Assembly (NCBI GenBank): GCA_965240325.2
Contig: OZ251238.1
Location: 1,302,001 to 1,366,000, forward strand
Source: Rebecca billardiae RCC1528
Lineage: Eukaryota > Haptophyta
Length of the DNA: 64,000 nt
Direction: 5' to 3'
The position numbers and the translations under genes were made by a program. The notes under the pieces were generated by a model that saw only the letters and a program-made list of their open reading frames with translations, was not told where the DNA came from and searched no databases. Below, one piece after another: positions 48,736 to 60,056 of this stretch (position 1 is its first letter; every line of letters starts with the position of its first letter).

Positions 48736-49771
48736 GTTAGTCATTACCCGACGGTCCTCACTAAAATCTAAATTACCGTCGTACTCACGAGTCATACAGT
48801 AATATATATATATATATAATATTTAATCGGCGCGCGGGGCAGGCCTGCCGGTCTTATGACGATAATATATTTAACGACGAGTGGTTATTCAGTGGTATGC
48901 AACGGGCAAGCGTCCTGAGCCTCAGAGTGCAGCAGACACATAGAAATATAGATCAACTTTGCGTCCGCGCAGGCCTTCCAACCAGGTCAGGGCAACGGTG
49001 CGCCACCCGCAGGCGCAGCCCCGAGCGTGCCCCGCTCTCTCTGAGTCCCAGGACTAGTGAGGGAGCAGGGCCGGGACTTGGAGCACCGCCTCGGCCTGGG
49101 GCACTGTGACGCGGCGGCGACTACGGCAGATGCCGCCGCGGCCGAGCGCCTTCCGGATCGCACTGTTGGATGAGGGTGCCAGGTCGTATGACGATAATAT
49201 ATGAATGATAATAATGATAATAATATGATAATAATAATATATTTAACGACGTGGCAGCATCGGACAAGCGTCAGGCTCAGAGTGCAACAGACATACATAG
49301 AATGCGTCCGCGCCTTCCGTCCAGGACCAGGTCAGACAGTGCGCCCGACCCGGCGGACCCGCCGCGCCCTGCCCCCCTACGGGAGCGGGGCCGGGACGGA
49401 GCACCGCCTCGGCCTGGGGCACGCGGCGGCGACGGCAGATGCCGCCGCGGCCGAGCGCCTTCCGGAGCACTTGGATGAGGGTGAGGGTAATAATATATAT
49501 ATATATATATAATAAATATCTTATTGATTAAATAATATATGCTGATATTCTCCGGAGCGGGAGACGTCTCGGACGTGGCCCGCCGCAACACGCTGGCGGA
49601 TCGGGGCACGCCGGCGCCGCATGGTTCACATCAGCAGCACATGAACACATGCCGCGCGCGACGACGAATAAAATAATTGGCACCGATGGCACCACGGTCT
49701 GCTCTGCGCCCCGAGGCCGGTGCCGTCGGGTCGGCACGCGCCGCCACCGGTCTGCACATCGGGGGCACGGC
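48736..49771. repeat. Diverged tandem duplication with AT microsatellites
   Basis: 48857-49165 and 49189-49470 share ATGACGATAATATAT, CAGAGTGCARCAGACA and GCCGCCGCGGCCGAGCGCCT in the same order with many indels. TA tracts occur at 48801-48825 and 49490-49515. No gene seen. Confidence 0.75.
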
Positions 49772-52145
49772 TCAGCCCGGTGTTGGCCCCAGTCGTGGGC
49801 TGTGCACCTTGCTCACCGTGCCCGCGCCGTTGGCGCGCGGCACGGACACGACGCGCGGCGCGCGCTGCGCGCGGTCGATGCTGAAGACGATCCCTGCGGC
49901 GATCATCAGCAGCGCGCCGACGAGGTTGAGCGGCGACGCGTCAATCCGCGCCTCAAACAGCAGAGCGGTCGCCCACTGCGGCACGATCTTGATCCCACCG
50001 ACGAGCCCGACCGAGATGGCGGAGGTGAGGTGCGTGAGCCACGTGATGTTCACCTGGTGGCCCGGGCGCGGCGGGCGAGGGGCGAGGGGTCAAGGCAAGG
50101 GCGCGGGCACGCTGTGTGGCGCGCTGCCCACCACACGCGCTCCTCGCGCCACCGTCCGCCTGCCCGCGCCCGCGCCCGGCCGCGTCCCGCCGCGGCCACT
50201 GGCTTGTGGGGAGGCAGGCCGTGTGCCCACATACCTGGAAGATGAGGACAAACAAGGAGCCGCCGAGGAGCGCCGCGAGGTCGTACCCCTCGAGCTCGGC
50301 CAGGGCCACCCAGAACGGCGGCTTGGTGCCGTCGGTGGGCACGGCGGCCGCGCTGGTGGCGTTGGACACATGCGCCGCGGCCGCGCTCGCCGCGGCCGCG
50401 CGCGCCGCCTTTGCAACCTCGGCCGCATCTTTGGCCGAGAGCGACGAGTGCAGCGAGTGCGTCTGCTGCACGAAGGCTCCCTCGAGCAGGACTGCGCCGA
50501 GCCCGGCGGTGAGCGAGGAGAGCAGCAGCTTGAAGCAGGTGAGCTCGCCGAAGCTCATCGTGCCCTGTGGCGCGCGGCAGCCGCCGGGCAGCCAAGGTCG
50601 AGTGGGGGCGGGCAGAGTCGGAGGGCGCGGGCGGCGCGGCGCGCTGAGCGGTGGTGGCGCGGGGCCGCGGCGGGCGGCGCGGCTCCCCCGCCGTGCGCCG
50701 CGCGGGCGCACCTCCAGCGGCCCATCCGGCCGCATCAGCTCCACCGTCGCCTTGCGCAGCGTCGAGATGCACAGCCCGAGCAGCGCGGGCGACGCCAGAT
50801 TAATCAGCAGCGGCACAAGTGGCGCCTCGAGAGACGCGCCCATGCCGCCGCCGCCGCCCACGTGGAGGGCAAGGCACACGGAGCCCAGGCAGCAGAGCAG
50901 GCAGGAGACGGCCTCGGCGAGGCCGACGCGCTCGCGGTTGATGCACCGCGCCGCCAGCACCGTCCACAGGATGTCCGTCCCCTGCAGCAGCAAATGCGTC
51001 GAGGTTGGTATCAGCATCAGGCCCTGCGCCGCGCCGGCCCCGCGGTGCGCCGTGCAGCCAGCGGGCGCGCGCGGAGCGGAGCGTTGCGAACGCGCGCGCG
51101 TGGGGGGGCGAGGGCGGCGAGGGCGCGGGTGAGACGGCGGCGCGGCGCGTGCCCCCTCCCCCCCCCCCGCGCGCGCGCACGCCGGCGCGGCGCGCGCGGC
51201 CCCCCGCGCCGCCGCGCGCACCAGATTCGTCAGCCCATACTTGAGCCCGAACAGCAGCCCGATCGGCATCACCGCGCGCAGCTTGTACCCGAGGTGCGGC
51301 CCGAGCACCCACGAGATGGCGGGGGCGGCGTGCGCGCGGGGGCAGGCGGCGGCGGCGGGGGCGGGCGACGACGCGCCGTTCTGCGCGCACGCGTGCGCGC
51401 GGCCCGAGCCCTCAGAGCCCTCCTCCGCCCCGTCTGTCGCCGCGGGCGCGCACGTGCCGACCGAGCTCGCGCGCGATCTCGAGATGGCGATCTCGTGCGC
51501 GTACTGATACAGCCCCTCCGCTTCGCGGTAGTGGATGACCGCGGGCAGCTTGGCGCCGCGCGCGGTGACGAGGCTGCGCGGGAGCAGCGGCGCGGCGAGC
51601 GCCGAGAGCGGCGGCTCCAGCCGGCGCAGCTCGCGCGCCGCGCGCTCGCCCGCGCCGCCCGCGCCGTCGCCGTTAGCAGCGCCGCCGTCCGCCTCGGCCG
51701 CGCCGTCCGGGGCGTGGCGCAGCGCGCACGCGACGCGGCGGTCGACGGTGCAGTGCTTGATCACCGAGATCACGAACAGCGCCGCGGCCGTCGTGCCCAG
51801 CTGCAGCATCGCCGTGCAGACCGCATACGGGAATCTATTTTTGCGCATCACGTACTTGTTCCACACGGGTACGAGCGAAACGGTCACCCAGTAGATGATG
51901 ACGGAGGTGGTGATGCACGCGCGCCGCTGGCACGCGCGCGCGCGCGCGCGCGCGTCGCTCTCGCTCGGCGGCGCGGCCGACGGGCCCGGCTCCGCCTTGC
52001 AAGGCGCGCGGAAGCTCGCTGGGGCGCTTCCGCTCTCGGCCGCGAGCGCGTCCGCGTCAGAGCCGTCGTTGAGGCCGTCGACGTCGATGACGGGGAGGGT
52101 GGTCAGCGTCGCGCGGTGGTGCTCGAGCACCACCGCCTCGTCCAT
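49772..52145 (-). CDS. DMT-superfamily nucleotide-sugar/phosphate-type transporter
   Basis: Four exons: 52145-51222, 51023-50712, 50564-50235 and 50053-49772, all GT-AG and phase 0, giving 615 residues. About ten hydrophobic helices can be placed, starting TSVIIYWVTVSLVPVWNKYV, then PIGLLFGLKYGLTNL|GLMLIPTSTHLLLQGTDILW, LCCLGSVCLALHVGG, and at the end LTSAISVGLVGGIKIVPQWA and LVGALLMIAAGIVFS. That ten-helix EamA/triose-phosphate-translocator layout indicates an antiporter of the Golgi or another endomembrane. A 150-residue hydrophilic insertion lies between helices 2 and 3, and another in the third exon. The substrate is unknown. Start 52145 was chosen as the first ATG; the preceding frame is low complexity. 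Confidence 0.82.
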
Positions 52146-52525
52146 GCCACTGCTCCGCGGCGCGCGGCGCGCGGCGGGATGAGGCGCCCGTCGCAGGGAT
52201 CGTCGGCGCCAATGGCGATGAGACCCGCACAACGGGATACGTGATTCGTCACTGCAGAGCTACCCGTCTGGCTGGCTCATCGGGATGGAAGGCCGCGAAT
52301 ATTCGGGCCGACGACGACGCACGACCCGTTTGCAACGACGACGCGCGAAGCCCGTTTGCAACCTCCTCACGCCCGCCAAAGGAATGAAAAGGGGGCAGGT
52401 CAAGAACTGCTTGCAGCTCGGTCGGCGTCCGCGCGGGTCACAGCCGAGAAATTCTCTGGGCCAGGCCGAGTGTTGGTGGCACGACCCATGCGGCTGCATG
52501 GCAAAGGCACGCCGGCCGGGGGCCC
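52146..52525. other. Intergenic, 380 bp
   Basis: Separates the transporter 5' end from the PEX2 stop on the same strand. Direct repeat CCCGTTTGCAAC at about 52325 and 52350. No gene. Confidence 0.5.
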
Positions 52526-53792
52526 TCACCGTGGCGCGCGATGGCCGACTGGCCCAGCACTGTCAGCGGCGTCGCCCTCGCCGCGGCTCCCGCGGTGGTC
52601 GGCACTGGCGCCAGCCCACGCGAGCCGCCGACTGAGCCCACGCGCGTCCGCGCCGCACGCCGCGCACTCTGCGCGGCCGCCGGCTGCGTCGATAGCGGCG
52701 CGCAGGCACGCGTAGCAGTGCACGTGCCCGCACCCGCCCTCGCCCTCCGCGCCGCCGCTCCCGTTCCGCGCCAGCGGCACGCAAGGCATGCCGGCTGGCG
52801 TCGTTCCGCAGAACGCGCAGCGGAGCTCGGCGGCCGCCGCGGCGGGCGTGGCGGCGACAGCGGCGGCGGCGGGCGCGCCTCGGCCCGGCCCAGCCGAGCG
52901 CAGCGCGAGCGCACGCGCCGCGAGCGCGCGGCGTAGCGGGCGCACCAGCCCGCGCACCAGCCCGCGCGCGTGCGCGCGCGTCGGCAGCGCGCCGAGCGCC
53001 GCGCGCGCCGCGCGCGCGAGCTGTGTGATCTCGATCCAAAGTGCATGCTGCCCGACAAACTCGAAGGGCAGGGTGAGGGCGGGCGCGCCGATGAGCGCGT
53101 AGCGCACGCGCGTGCCGCGCAGCCAGTGCCGCGGCGAGTATGGCGCGCCGAAGCGCAGCAGCGCCGCCGTGCTCAGCAGCTGCAGCCATCGCTCCGCGCC
53201 CTCAGCCGCGTGCAGCGCGCGCCACGCCTGCTGGCGCGCGCAGCCGCGCGGGCAATCCGCCCAGCGGCGCGCGGCGGCGAGGGCGCGCAGCCGCGCGAGC
53301 AGCCACGGGAGGAGCACGCTGAGCAGCGCGTCGAGAAGCGCCGCGCGTAGCGGCTCCCCGTCGCGCCGCGCGCGCTCGCCCTGACCCGCCGAGGCCCGCG
53401 CCGTCGGCGGCGGCGGCGCCGCCGCCCGCGGCGCCGAGGCGGCGCCGCCGAGCGGAGCGCTCGTCAGGTTCTGAAGGGCCTGGCCGGGTGTGCGCGCGCG
53501 GCTCCAGACGGAGAGGCGCCATACGAGGAGGCGCAGGATGGCGCCAAGCTCCGGCTCCACGCTGTCCACGAGGGCTCGCTGCGCGGTGGCGGAGGCGCGC
53601 TCGCGCGCACGCTCGGCTGAGCTGTGAGGGTGCGAACTGAGCGCGCGGCCTCGGGGGCGCGCGCGCGCGCGCGCGCACCGGAACGTGCGCAAAGACGCGG
53701 CGCCACTGCGCGGTGAGGACGCGCATGATCTCGGTGTCCAGCTGCTGGGCATCGAGCTGGTGCACCGTGCACGCGCGCAGCAGCTCCGCCAT
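52526..53792 (-). CDS. PEX2: Peroxin-2-like RING protein (PEX2)
   Basis: Two exons: 53792-53679 (38 codons) and 53578-52526, over a 100-nt GT-AG intron, giving 388 residues. The N terminus VHQLDAQQLDTEIMRVLTAQ and the splice-restored RALVDSVEPELGAILRLLVW followed by RLSVWSRARTPGQALQNL match the Pex2/Pex12 N-terminal domain. The middle has LPFEFVGQHALWIEITQLAR. The C-terminal RING has CAFC, then CGHVHCYAC and CAAC. PEX2, PEX10 and PEX12 form the peroxisomal membrane ubiquitin-ligase channel that recycles PEX5. The segment between the second and third ligand pairs is longer than usual (Gly/Glu-rich). It is divergent from a GT47 gene with 141 bp between ATGs. Confidence 0.86.
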
Positions 53793-53933
53793 CCTTCGAA
53801 GGGTCCTCCGCTGCTTATCCTCAGGCCGTCAGGCTTGGTCAGGCCGCCATCCTCGCGCCACTTCCTGACCTGTTCAGCGAGACGCTGGCGTCCGGGCAGC
53901 CGCCACAGCTCGACGGGACGGGTGGCCGGCGCG

Positions 53934-55438
53934 ATGGCGCCAAATCGACACATCGCGCGCGGCGGCCGCGTGGACGTGGCCGCCGTGCTGGCGCTGCTCG
54001 CGTCGGCTTGCCCCGGCGCTGGCGGCGCGTGCGACCCGATGGCCCCACGCCCGCGCATCTACGTCTACTCCGCGCTCCCGGCCGAATTCCGCACGCCGTC
54101 CAACGCGTGGCGCATGCCGACCGTTTTCACCTCGCGCCTCCTGCGCTCGCCCTACCGCGAGCGCGACGGCGCCTGCGCGGACTTCTACTACCTGCCGCAC
54201 TTCGGCGGCGCAGCGGACCGGCAGAAGACGGTGCGCATGCTCGAGTACACCCGGCGCCGCTGGCCCTGGTACAACCGCTCGGTCGCCGAGCGGCCGTCGC
54301 TGCCGCGGCATATTCTCTACCTCCCGTGCGATCACGGGCCGGGAGATTGCAACTTTGGGCGGGGGCTGAGCACGCGCGACGCCGTGCTGAACGGGCTGCA
54401 CGCCAACCCGGCGAGCCCGGCGCGGCAGACGCTCCACCTCGTGCTCAACGGCATGGCCGACCACCACGCGCTCGGCAAGCGCGGGCCGATGGCGGCGGAG
54501 CGCTGGTGCCTGACCTGCTTCGCCCGCGGCGTCGACATCCGGCTGCCCTCGCCGCACAAGCACCTGTGCGGCCCGCTGTGCGGGTACAGCCTGGCGGACC
54601 TGCGCGCCCGCTCGCCGTGGGCCATGCCGCGCACCGCCTCCGAAGCCGCGCTGCGCGTGCCCCGGCCGGTGCACTTCTTCTGGGCCGGCAGCTCGAGGCG
54701 CCGCGGGGATGTGCGGAGCGCGCTGCTGGCGGCGCACGTGGGGAGGGAGGGCTGGCGCGTGCTCGACCTCGCCAAGCAGCCGCGCGGCGCGCGCAAGCCG
54801 GACCTCTCGGTCGAGATGCCCCGCGCCGACTTTTGCGCATCGCCCCTCGGTGCGCGCGCGCGCCCGCGCGTACGCTCGCGCGGCGCACGCCGGCGCAGCG
54901 GCGGGCGCTGCGCTCTCAGCAGCGCGCCGCGCCGCCGGCGGCGCCTCCAGCTGACGAGACCGAGCGCCGCGCCGCGCGCGCGCGGCGCGCGTGGCCAGGC
55001 TGGGACGGCGGCGATTCGGATCGGTACCTGCCGGCGGTGCTCTTCGGCTGCATCCCCGTCTTCTTCTCCAGCCGCGAGGCGAAGCCGCTCGAGGATCTCG
55101 CGCCCGAGATTGAGTGGTCGCGCGCGTCCGTCACGGTGGAGCCGGAGCAGGTGCCGAGGTTGCACGAGGTGCTCGGGCAGATCGCGCCTATTGAGCGCGT
55201 GCGCATGCGGCTGGCGATGCGCCCGCTGTGGCGCCGGCTGCTCTTCAGCTCGTTCCCCGTGGGCAGCATCTCCATGTACCGCAAGAAGGGCGACTGGGCG
55301 CCGAGCCTGGCCACGCGCAACGCCTCGTACCTGGGAGAGGACGGCTCGGTAGATGCGTTCGACGGCGTGATGCGCGTGCTGCGCGCGCGCGCGCTGCGGC
55401 ACGAGCGGCGGCGCGCGGCGCTGGCCGAGCAGGCGTAG
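53934..55438 (+). CDS. Exostosin-family glycosyltransferase (GT47), second gene
   Basis: Two exons: 53934-54849 and 54999-55438 over a 149-nt GT-AG intron, giving 451 residues. A signal peptide (VAAVLALLASACPGAGGACD) is followed by the exostosin N-lobe RIYVYSALPAEFRT and the long loop FYYLPHFGG ... GLSTRDAVLNGL, then VHFFWAGSSRRR. Splicing restores ADFCASPLG|WDGGDSDRYLPAVLFGCIPVFF, the donor-binding region, and ends with a short helical tail. Secreted or Golgi type II enzyme, sugar specificity unknown. The frame is open on both sides of the intron in different registers, and only the splice joins the motif. The gene shares a 141-bp divergent promoter with PEX2. Confidence 0.88.
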
Positions 55439-56077
55439 TAATCGCTGCATACGGCCGACGACTGCTGTTGTCGCGCGAGCCGTAGAGCGAGTACGCAGCA
55501 GTCGACGCCCGCAGCAGAGCTGAGAGCAGCGCCGCCATATCATATATACATCATCGGGTCCATCGTCATGGGGCTCATGGGCAAGCAGTGGGCGGCCGAT
55601 CCGCGGCACGATGACGGCAGACGGGCGGTACTCGCGAGCATCACGTGTCGGAGTAGCTGAGCGTCGGATACTGACGATATGATGCTGCTGCTCAAGCCTG
55701 ATGACTACGGCGCTGCTCAGGAATAGGATCGGCCCGATATAGACGACGATCGATATATATATATATATATTATTGGCAAGCGGCAGCGCGCTCGGCAATG
55801 CCGCGCCGGGGTCGTCAGCCCGGGCGCACACGATTCGGTTCGCAGCAGCTGATTCAGTATATATATACGGCAGATCGATCCTATCCGACCGGATGAATAA
55901 TATATATATATATATATAACTATATATATATATAACCGCCTGCTATATATATATATACTATATATGTATATAGCTAGTAGTAGTCATCTGCGCGAGTTGA
56001 TGCGTGCCATGATGCGCAGCAGCAGCCGGCTGACGGCTGAGTAGTCCGCGTTGATGACGAATCTGCCACGCGCGCGC
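55439..56077. repeat. Intergenic with several TA microsatellites
   Basis: TA-dinucleotide tracts at 55750-55770 and repeatedly across 55855-55975. Otherwise no features. Confidence 0.8.
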
Positions 56078-57748
56078 TCAGAGCAGCAGGAAAGCCCCCC
56101 CGCGCTGCTTCTCCGCCTTAGCCCGCAGCAGCACGCCGGCTGCGCCGAGCCGGCCCAGCCAGCACGCGCCAAACACGCACGCGGCGCCCACCAGCAAGCC
56201 GGTGGGCTGCGCGGCGCGCCAGGGCGACGGCGCGCCGAGCGCGGCGGCGCCGAGCGCGAGCTCGACCGCCGCCGTCCACGCGACGATGCGCGCCTCGCCC
56301 AGCGCGGTGGTGTCGTCAGACATCAGCATAGCGGGCGTGGCCGCGTAGAAGAGGAAGCAGAAGAACAAGCCGGTGCCCCACGCCCCAAATCCGAGCTTGT
56401 CCTTCTGTACGGCGTAGCGCGCGAGGGCGACAAGAACGGCGAACGCGCCGAGCAGCGGCGGCGCGAGCCAGTTACCGAGCGCGCAGCCGAAGAGCGCGAT
56501 CGGCAGCGCGCGGCTCACCACGCCGACAGGCGCCAGCGCGCGCGCCGCCCATCGCGCGCCGCCGCGGCCGCCGGCCCCACCGCCACCGGCCTCGCTCGCG
56601 CCGCCGTAGCCCGCCAGCCGCATGCGCTCGACGCTAAAGTCGCCGAGCACGAGGCCCATGCCCGCGATGGAGACGGCGAGGGAGACCCACGAGAGCGCGG
56701 ATGCGCGCGCCGCGCCGAGCCACAGCAGCACGTACCCCTGCACGAACACCTGCGGCGCCGCCTCGAGCGCCACCTCGAACAGCTTGAGGAACAGCACCGG
56801 CTGCACCTCGACCTCGTCGACGTGATTGCCGCGCCACACGCGCACCACCGCCGCGTGCACGGCGCCGAGCTGCAGCACGCTCGTCACGGCCGCGCCGAGC
56901 TTCTCGGCGCAAGTCTGGTCGAGGCCACTGATCAGCCCCACGTACGCGCCGAAGACGAGCGCCGCCAGCGTGTTCAGCCCGACGCAGCCGAGCGCGATCG
57001 CCGCCCAGACGGTGTGGCCGCACCGGAACCATTGGGCCGCGAGCAGCACGTCCGTCACGCCGTCGGTGGTTGCAAGCAGCGCGCCGCCGAGCATCATGAA
57101 CGCCTTCTTACGGGCCGCCCAGCCGCGCAGCCGGAGCACCAGCCACGTCACCAAGCCCACGCCCGCATCTACCAGGAGCACCACCGCCAGCAGCGCCACC
57201 TTCTCAGGCGCCGTCGTGCCTGTGGTGCCGGTGCGGAGGAAGCGATAGTCCTCCCGGCCCAGCCGCTGGAGGCACAGCGCGGTCTGCACGCGCGCGTCCG
57301 ACGGCGCGGGTGTGAGCGGCGCGCGCGCGGCCGCGCCCGGCGGTGCGTCGTCCGCCGCACCGCCGCCCGTCGCCAGCGTCTCGTCTGCGTCAGCCGCTGC
57401 GTCTGCCGCGCGCTCGTCGCCCTCCGCTGTGCCGTTCAGCTTTGCGCTGGGCGCATCCGCGACCATGGCGGTGTCACTGAGCACGGCGGTGCCATCGGCT
57501 TCAGCCGACGCGTCGGACGCGAGCAAGCACCCGCCACCCTCGCACGCCGCGCCGTCGGTGCCGTTCATCGTCGGTGGCTCGACCTCGGGCGCGAGAAGCT
57601 CGCGCGCGCGCTTGCCCGCGCGCGCCAAGCGTGCGGGTGGCGTGCCCTCGCCCGCGGGCAGGGCGATCACGCTAGCAAAGGGCGGAGCGCACGCGAGTGC
57701 GAGCGCGAGCACGCGCAGCTTCGCCGTGCTGGGCGTTGTCGGGCGCAT
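56078..57748 (-). CDS. XK-related-like multi-pass membrane protein, copy 1
   Basis: 556 residues, single exon. The ATG at 57748 gives a signal peptide (LRVLALALACAPPFASVIA). A long acidic Ala-rich lumenal region runs to about residue 170, followed by about eight membrane helices. Landmarks: TTDGVTDVLLAAQWFRCGHT, then VWAAIALGCVGLNTLAALVF and LKLFEVALEAAPQVFVQGYV, the last resembling the LE-x-x-PQ-x-x-x-QxY segment of XK/XKR proteins, some of which are phospholipid scramblases. This is a remote resemblance, not an assigned family. It is closely similar to the gene at 60.06 kb, from about residue 150 to the end. Confidence 0.78.
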   Translation of the reverse strand: MRPTTPSTAKLRVLALALACAPPFASVIALPAGEGTPPARLARAGKRARELLAPEVEPPTMNGTDGAACEGGGCLLASDASAEADGTAVLSDTAMVADAPSAKLNGTAEGDERAADAAADADETLATGGGAADDAPPGAAARAPLTPAPSDARVQTALCLQRLGREDYRFLRTGTTGTTAPEKVALLAVVLLVDAGVGLVTWLVLRLRGWAARKKAFMMLGGALLATTDGVTDVLLAAQWFRCGHTVWAAIALGCVGLNTLAALVFGAYVGLISGLDQTCAEKLGAAVTSVLQLGAVHAAVVRVWRGNHVDEVEVQPVLFLKLFEVALEAAPQVFVQGYVLLWLGAARASALSWVSLAVSIAGMGLVLGDFSVERMRLAGYGGASEAGGGGAGGRGGARWAARALAPVGVVSRALPIALFGCALGNWLAPPLLGAFAVLVALARYAVQKDKLGFGAWGTGLFFCFLFYAATPAMLMSDDTTALGEARIVAWTAAVELALGAAALGAPSPWRAAQPTGLLVGAACVFGACWLGRLGAAGVLLRAKAEKQRGGAFLLL

Positions 57749-57965
57749 CGTCGGAGACGTCGCCTTCGTGAGCGCGGAAGCGGGCACTCAGCAGCGACTT
57801 GCAGCATTCGCCGGGCGTGATGATTGATGATCGTGAATGAACCTTCGTCTTACAAACCAGATGAATGTTCTGATGAACAGACTGAATTCTGAATCGTGGG
57901 TACCAGCCTACCAGGAAAGGCGGTAGTAACGGCCGAAGCGCAAAGCCTGAGCTGCCCGCCGTCGG

Positions 57966-59666
57966 ATGATCAAGAGCTGCGCACCCCCGCCGGGGGAGGG
58001 CAGGCTGATGGCCAGCACTCGGCACCTGCGCGATGAGCAGCCGCGCAAGCCGCTCGCGGCGACGACGATCGCCATCGACGGGCGCGACATGCGCAGCGCT
58101 GCGACCATCCACGCGCGTGCCGAGCGCTTGAATGAGCGGCTGCGTGTCAGCCGCTCGCACGCGCGCGGCGCGCGCCATGCGGAGGGCGGGCTCGTCGACT
58201 CGCCGACTCCGGCGCGCGCGGCGGCTGGGCTGCTGCCCGAGAGCATCGACGAGTGGCGGCTGCTGCATACAAGCGCACCTCACGCCGCGCATGTGGGGCC
58301 GACGAGCCCCGCATCGCCCCCGACCGCGCCGATGCCTCCCGCCACGCCCTCGCCGACGCCCGTGCACGCCAAGCTGCCGGAGGCGTCTCCCGAGCTGCCG
58401 GCCGTCGATCCCGCGGCCAACGACGAGACACGCGGCGCCGTCGGCGCGCATGAGCCCATAGGCGCGTCCGAGCGCGACGAGAGCGGCGAGAGCGGTCCTC
58501 GGCCCGCCACCAGACCCAGCCGACCGCGCCCTGCGACCGCAGGCAGCCGCTCCGGCGGAGGGCGGAGGACACAGACAGGTGCGAGCAGTGCGCTCGACGC
58601 TTGGTCGACGATGGATGAGGGCAGCGGCCTCGCGGGGAGCGAGCCGGGCAGCGCAGCACAGCTGGCGCGCAGCGCAAAGCAGCGCGGTGGCGCACCGGCG
58701 CATGGCGGCGGTGCTGGCGGGCGCCGCGCTGCGCCGCGCGCCGCCGCGCGGCCCGCCACGCCGGCTGCTGGCGCGCCGCTGGGCCCACCGGCCAATGGCG
58801 CGCCGAGAGCACACGCGGGCGTGCCCACCGGCCGTGCGCCCGCGCCGCAGCGTGCGGCTCGCGTGCCTCGGCGGCGCGTGCGCAGCGCGCCGCTGCAGCG
58901 CGCTACCGCACCCGCCGCGCATGCCGGCGGCACGGCGCCAGCCCCATCCTGGCTGCGCCACGTAGCCGCTGCCCGCGCCACGGGCGCGGCCGTGCCGCCC
59001 GCCGCCGTGGCGGCATGGACGGCGGTGGACAGCACGCGCGGCTGGCACGCGCCGTCCATGCCGCCGCCGCGGCCGCGCTCGGCGCGCGCGCGGACGACCA
59101 TTGGCATCAGCGCCCGCCTGCAACTGCCGACGGCGCCACCGCCGCCCCCAGAGCAGAGCCACGAGCCGCCCTCTCAAGCCTCTGCCGCCGCGGAGCAGCC
59201 GCCGAGCGCAGGCGCGGCTGACCCGTTGGGCGCGGGCGCGCACGCCAGGTCTCGGCCGACATCCGCGCCGCTCGTCGGCGGCGCGCGGCAGCATGCGAAG
59301 CTGCTGCAGCGCGTACCGCCGCCCGCGTGGGCGTGGGGCGACCACGTGCTGGCGATCCGGCACCTTGAGCTCGGCGCCGCGCCGACGACCGAGCCGCACG
59401 CGCGCGCGCGCGCTGCTGAGCTGCGCAGCGGCGGGGCCAGCGCGCGCTCGCCCCAGCACGGCAACGGTGGTCCCGCGTGCGGCCATCACGACGCGAATAA
59501 TAGCGCCGGCGGTGCGATCACCGTCGACATTGTGCTCCCGACCGCGACCGTCACGCCCTCGGCCGTCTACCTGCTCGCGGATGGCACGCCGCTGTTTGAG
59601 CACGGCGCCTCGGCGTTCGTCCTCCGCAGGCTTGCAGTGACGACACACGCAGCTGCTGAATGCTGA
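57966..59666 (+). CDS. Low-complexity, probably disordered protein
   Basis: A 566-residue open frame from the ATG at 57966, single exon. The first 100 residues (MASTRHLRDEQPRKPLAATT, ARAERLNERLRVSRS) have mixed composition and a possible helical stretch. The centre and C terminus are Ala/Pro/Arg/Ser-rich. RPATAGSRS and RPTSAPL motifs resemble the ankyrin protein's tail at 41 kb. The last 35 residues are less biased (TVDIVLPTATVTPSAVYLLA). No known domain. GC-rich antisense frames are equally open here, so the gene is supported mainly by its start, length and the divergent spacing of 217 bp from the XKR-like gene. Confidence 0.5.
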   Translation: MIKSCAPPPGEGRLMASTRHLRDEQPRKPLAATTIAIDGRDMRSAATIHARAERLNERLRVSRSHARGARHAEGGLVDSPTPARAAAGLLPESIDEWRLLHTSAPHAAHVGPTSPASPPTAPMPPATPSPTPVHAKLPEASPELPAVDPAANDETRGAVGAHEPIGASERDESGESGPRPATRPSRPRPATAGSRSGGGRRTQTGASSALDAWSTMDEGSGLAGSEPGSAAQLARSAKQRGGAPAHGGGAGGRRAAPRAAARPATPAAGAPLGPPANGAPRAHAGVPTGRAPAPQRAARVPRRRVRSAPLQRATAPAAHAGGTAPAPSWLRHVAAARATGAAVPPAAVAAWTAVDSTRGWHAPSMPPPRPRSARARTTIGISARLQLPTAPPPPPEQSHEPPSQASAAAEQPPSAGAADPLGAGAHARSRPTSAPLVGGARQHAKLLQRVPPPAWAWGDHVLAIRHLELGAAPTTEPHARARAAELRSGGASARSPQHGNGGPACGHHDANNSAGGAITVDIVLPTATVTPSAVYLLADGTPLFEHGASAFVLRRLAVTTHAAAEC

Positions 59667-60056
59667 TTTTGACGATATCGTGATCGGCGTACGCGATCGC
59701 GAGTACTAGGTAGCAGTCACGGAGCGGATGGATCTAGACCTGTACATCATGATGAGTAGTGGCGGTATTAAACCGCCTACTGGACTCTGGAGGCTGTAGC
59801 CTCGGTGCCACTCACTCCGGTACGGCCCTTGACTCCGGTGCGATATGGGACTGAGTCAGTGAGTCGTACATAATGAATTGGTGGATAATGTACTTGGAAT
59901 AGAGGGAGCCGTTTCAATGATGCTGTACGGTTCGATCAGATTCGATATGGTTGACCTTACAGGTACACGACAGTTGTCTTACAGGTAGATAGCCGTTCGT
60001 TGACGGCTATCTCCCTTGTTCGTTGAAGCGTCACACAGCACGCCGCAGCACCTCGC
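59667..60056. other. Intergenic, 390 bp; 5' hairpin at 59987-60012
   Basis: Lower GC than the genes around it. A 10-bp perfect hairpin AGATAGCCGT, six-base loop and ACGGCTATCT (59987-60012) lies 45 bp upstream of the second XKR-like start codon. Confidence 0.7.

Noticed and set aside
53685-55352. GT47 frame continuing unspliced past 54850
   Set aside because: After CASPLG the unspliced frame becomes arginine-rich; splicing restores the WDGGDSDRYLPAVLFG donor-binding motif.
59900-59960. tRNA-like B box (GGTTCGATC)
   Set aside because: No matching A box or cloverleaf can be folded around it.
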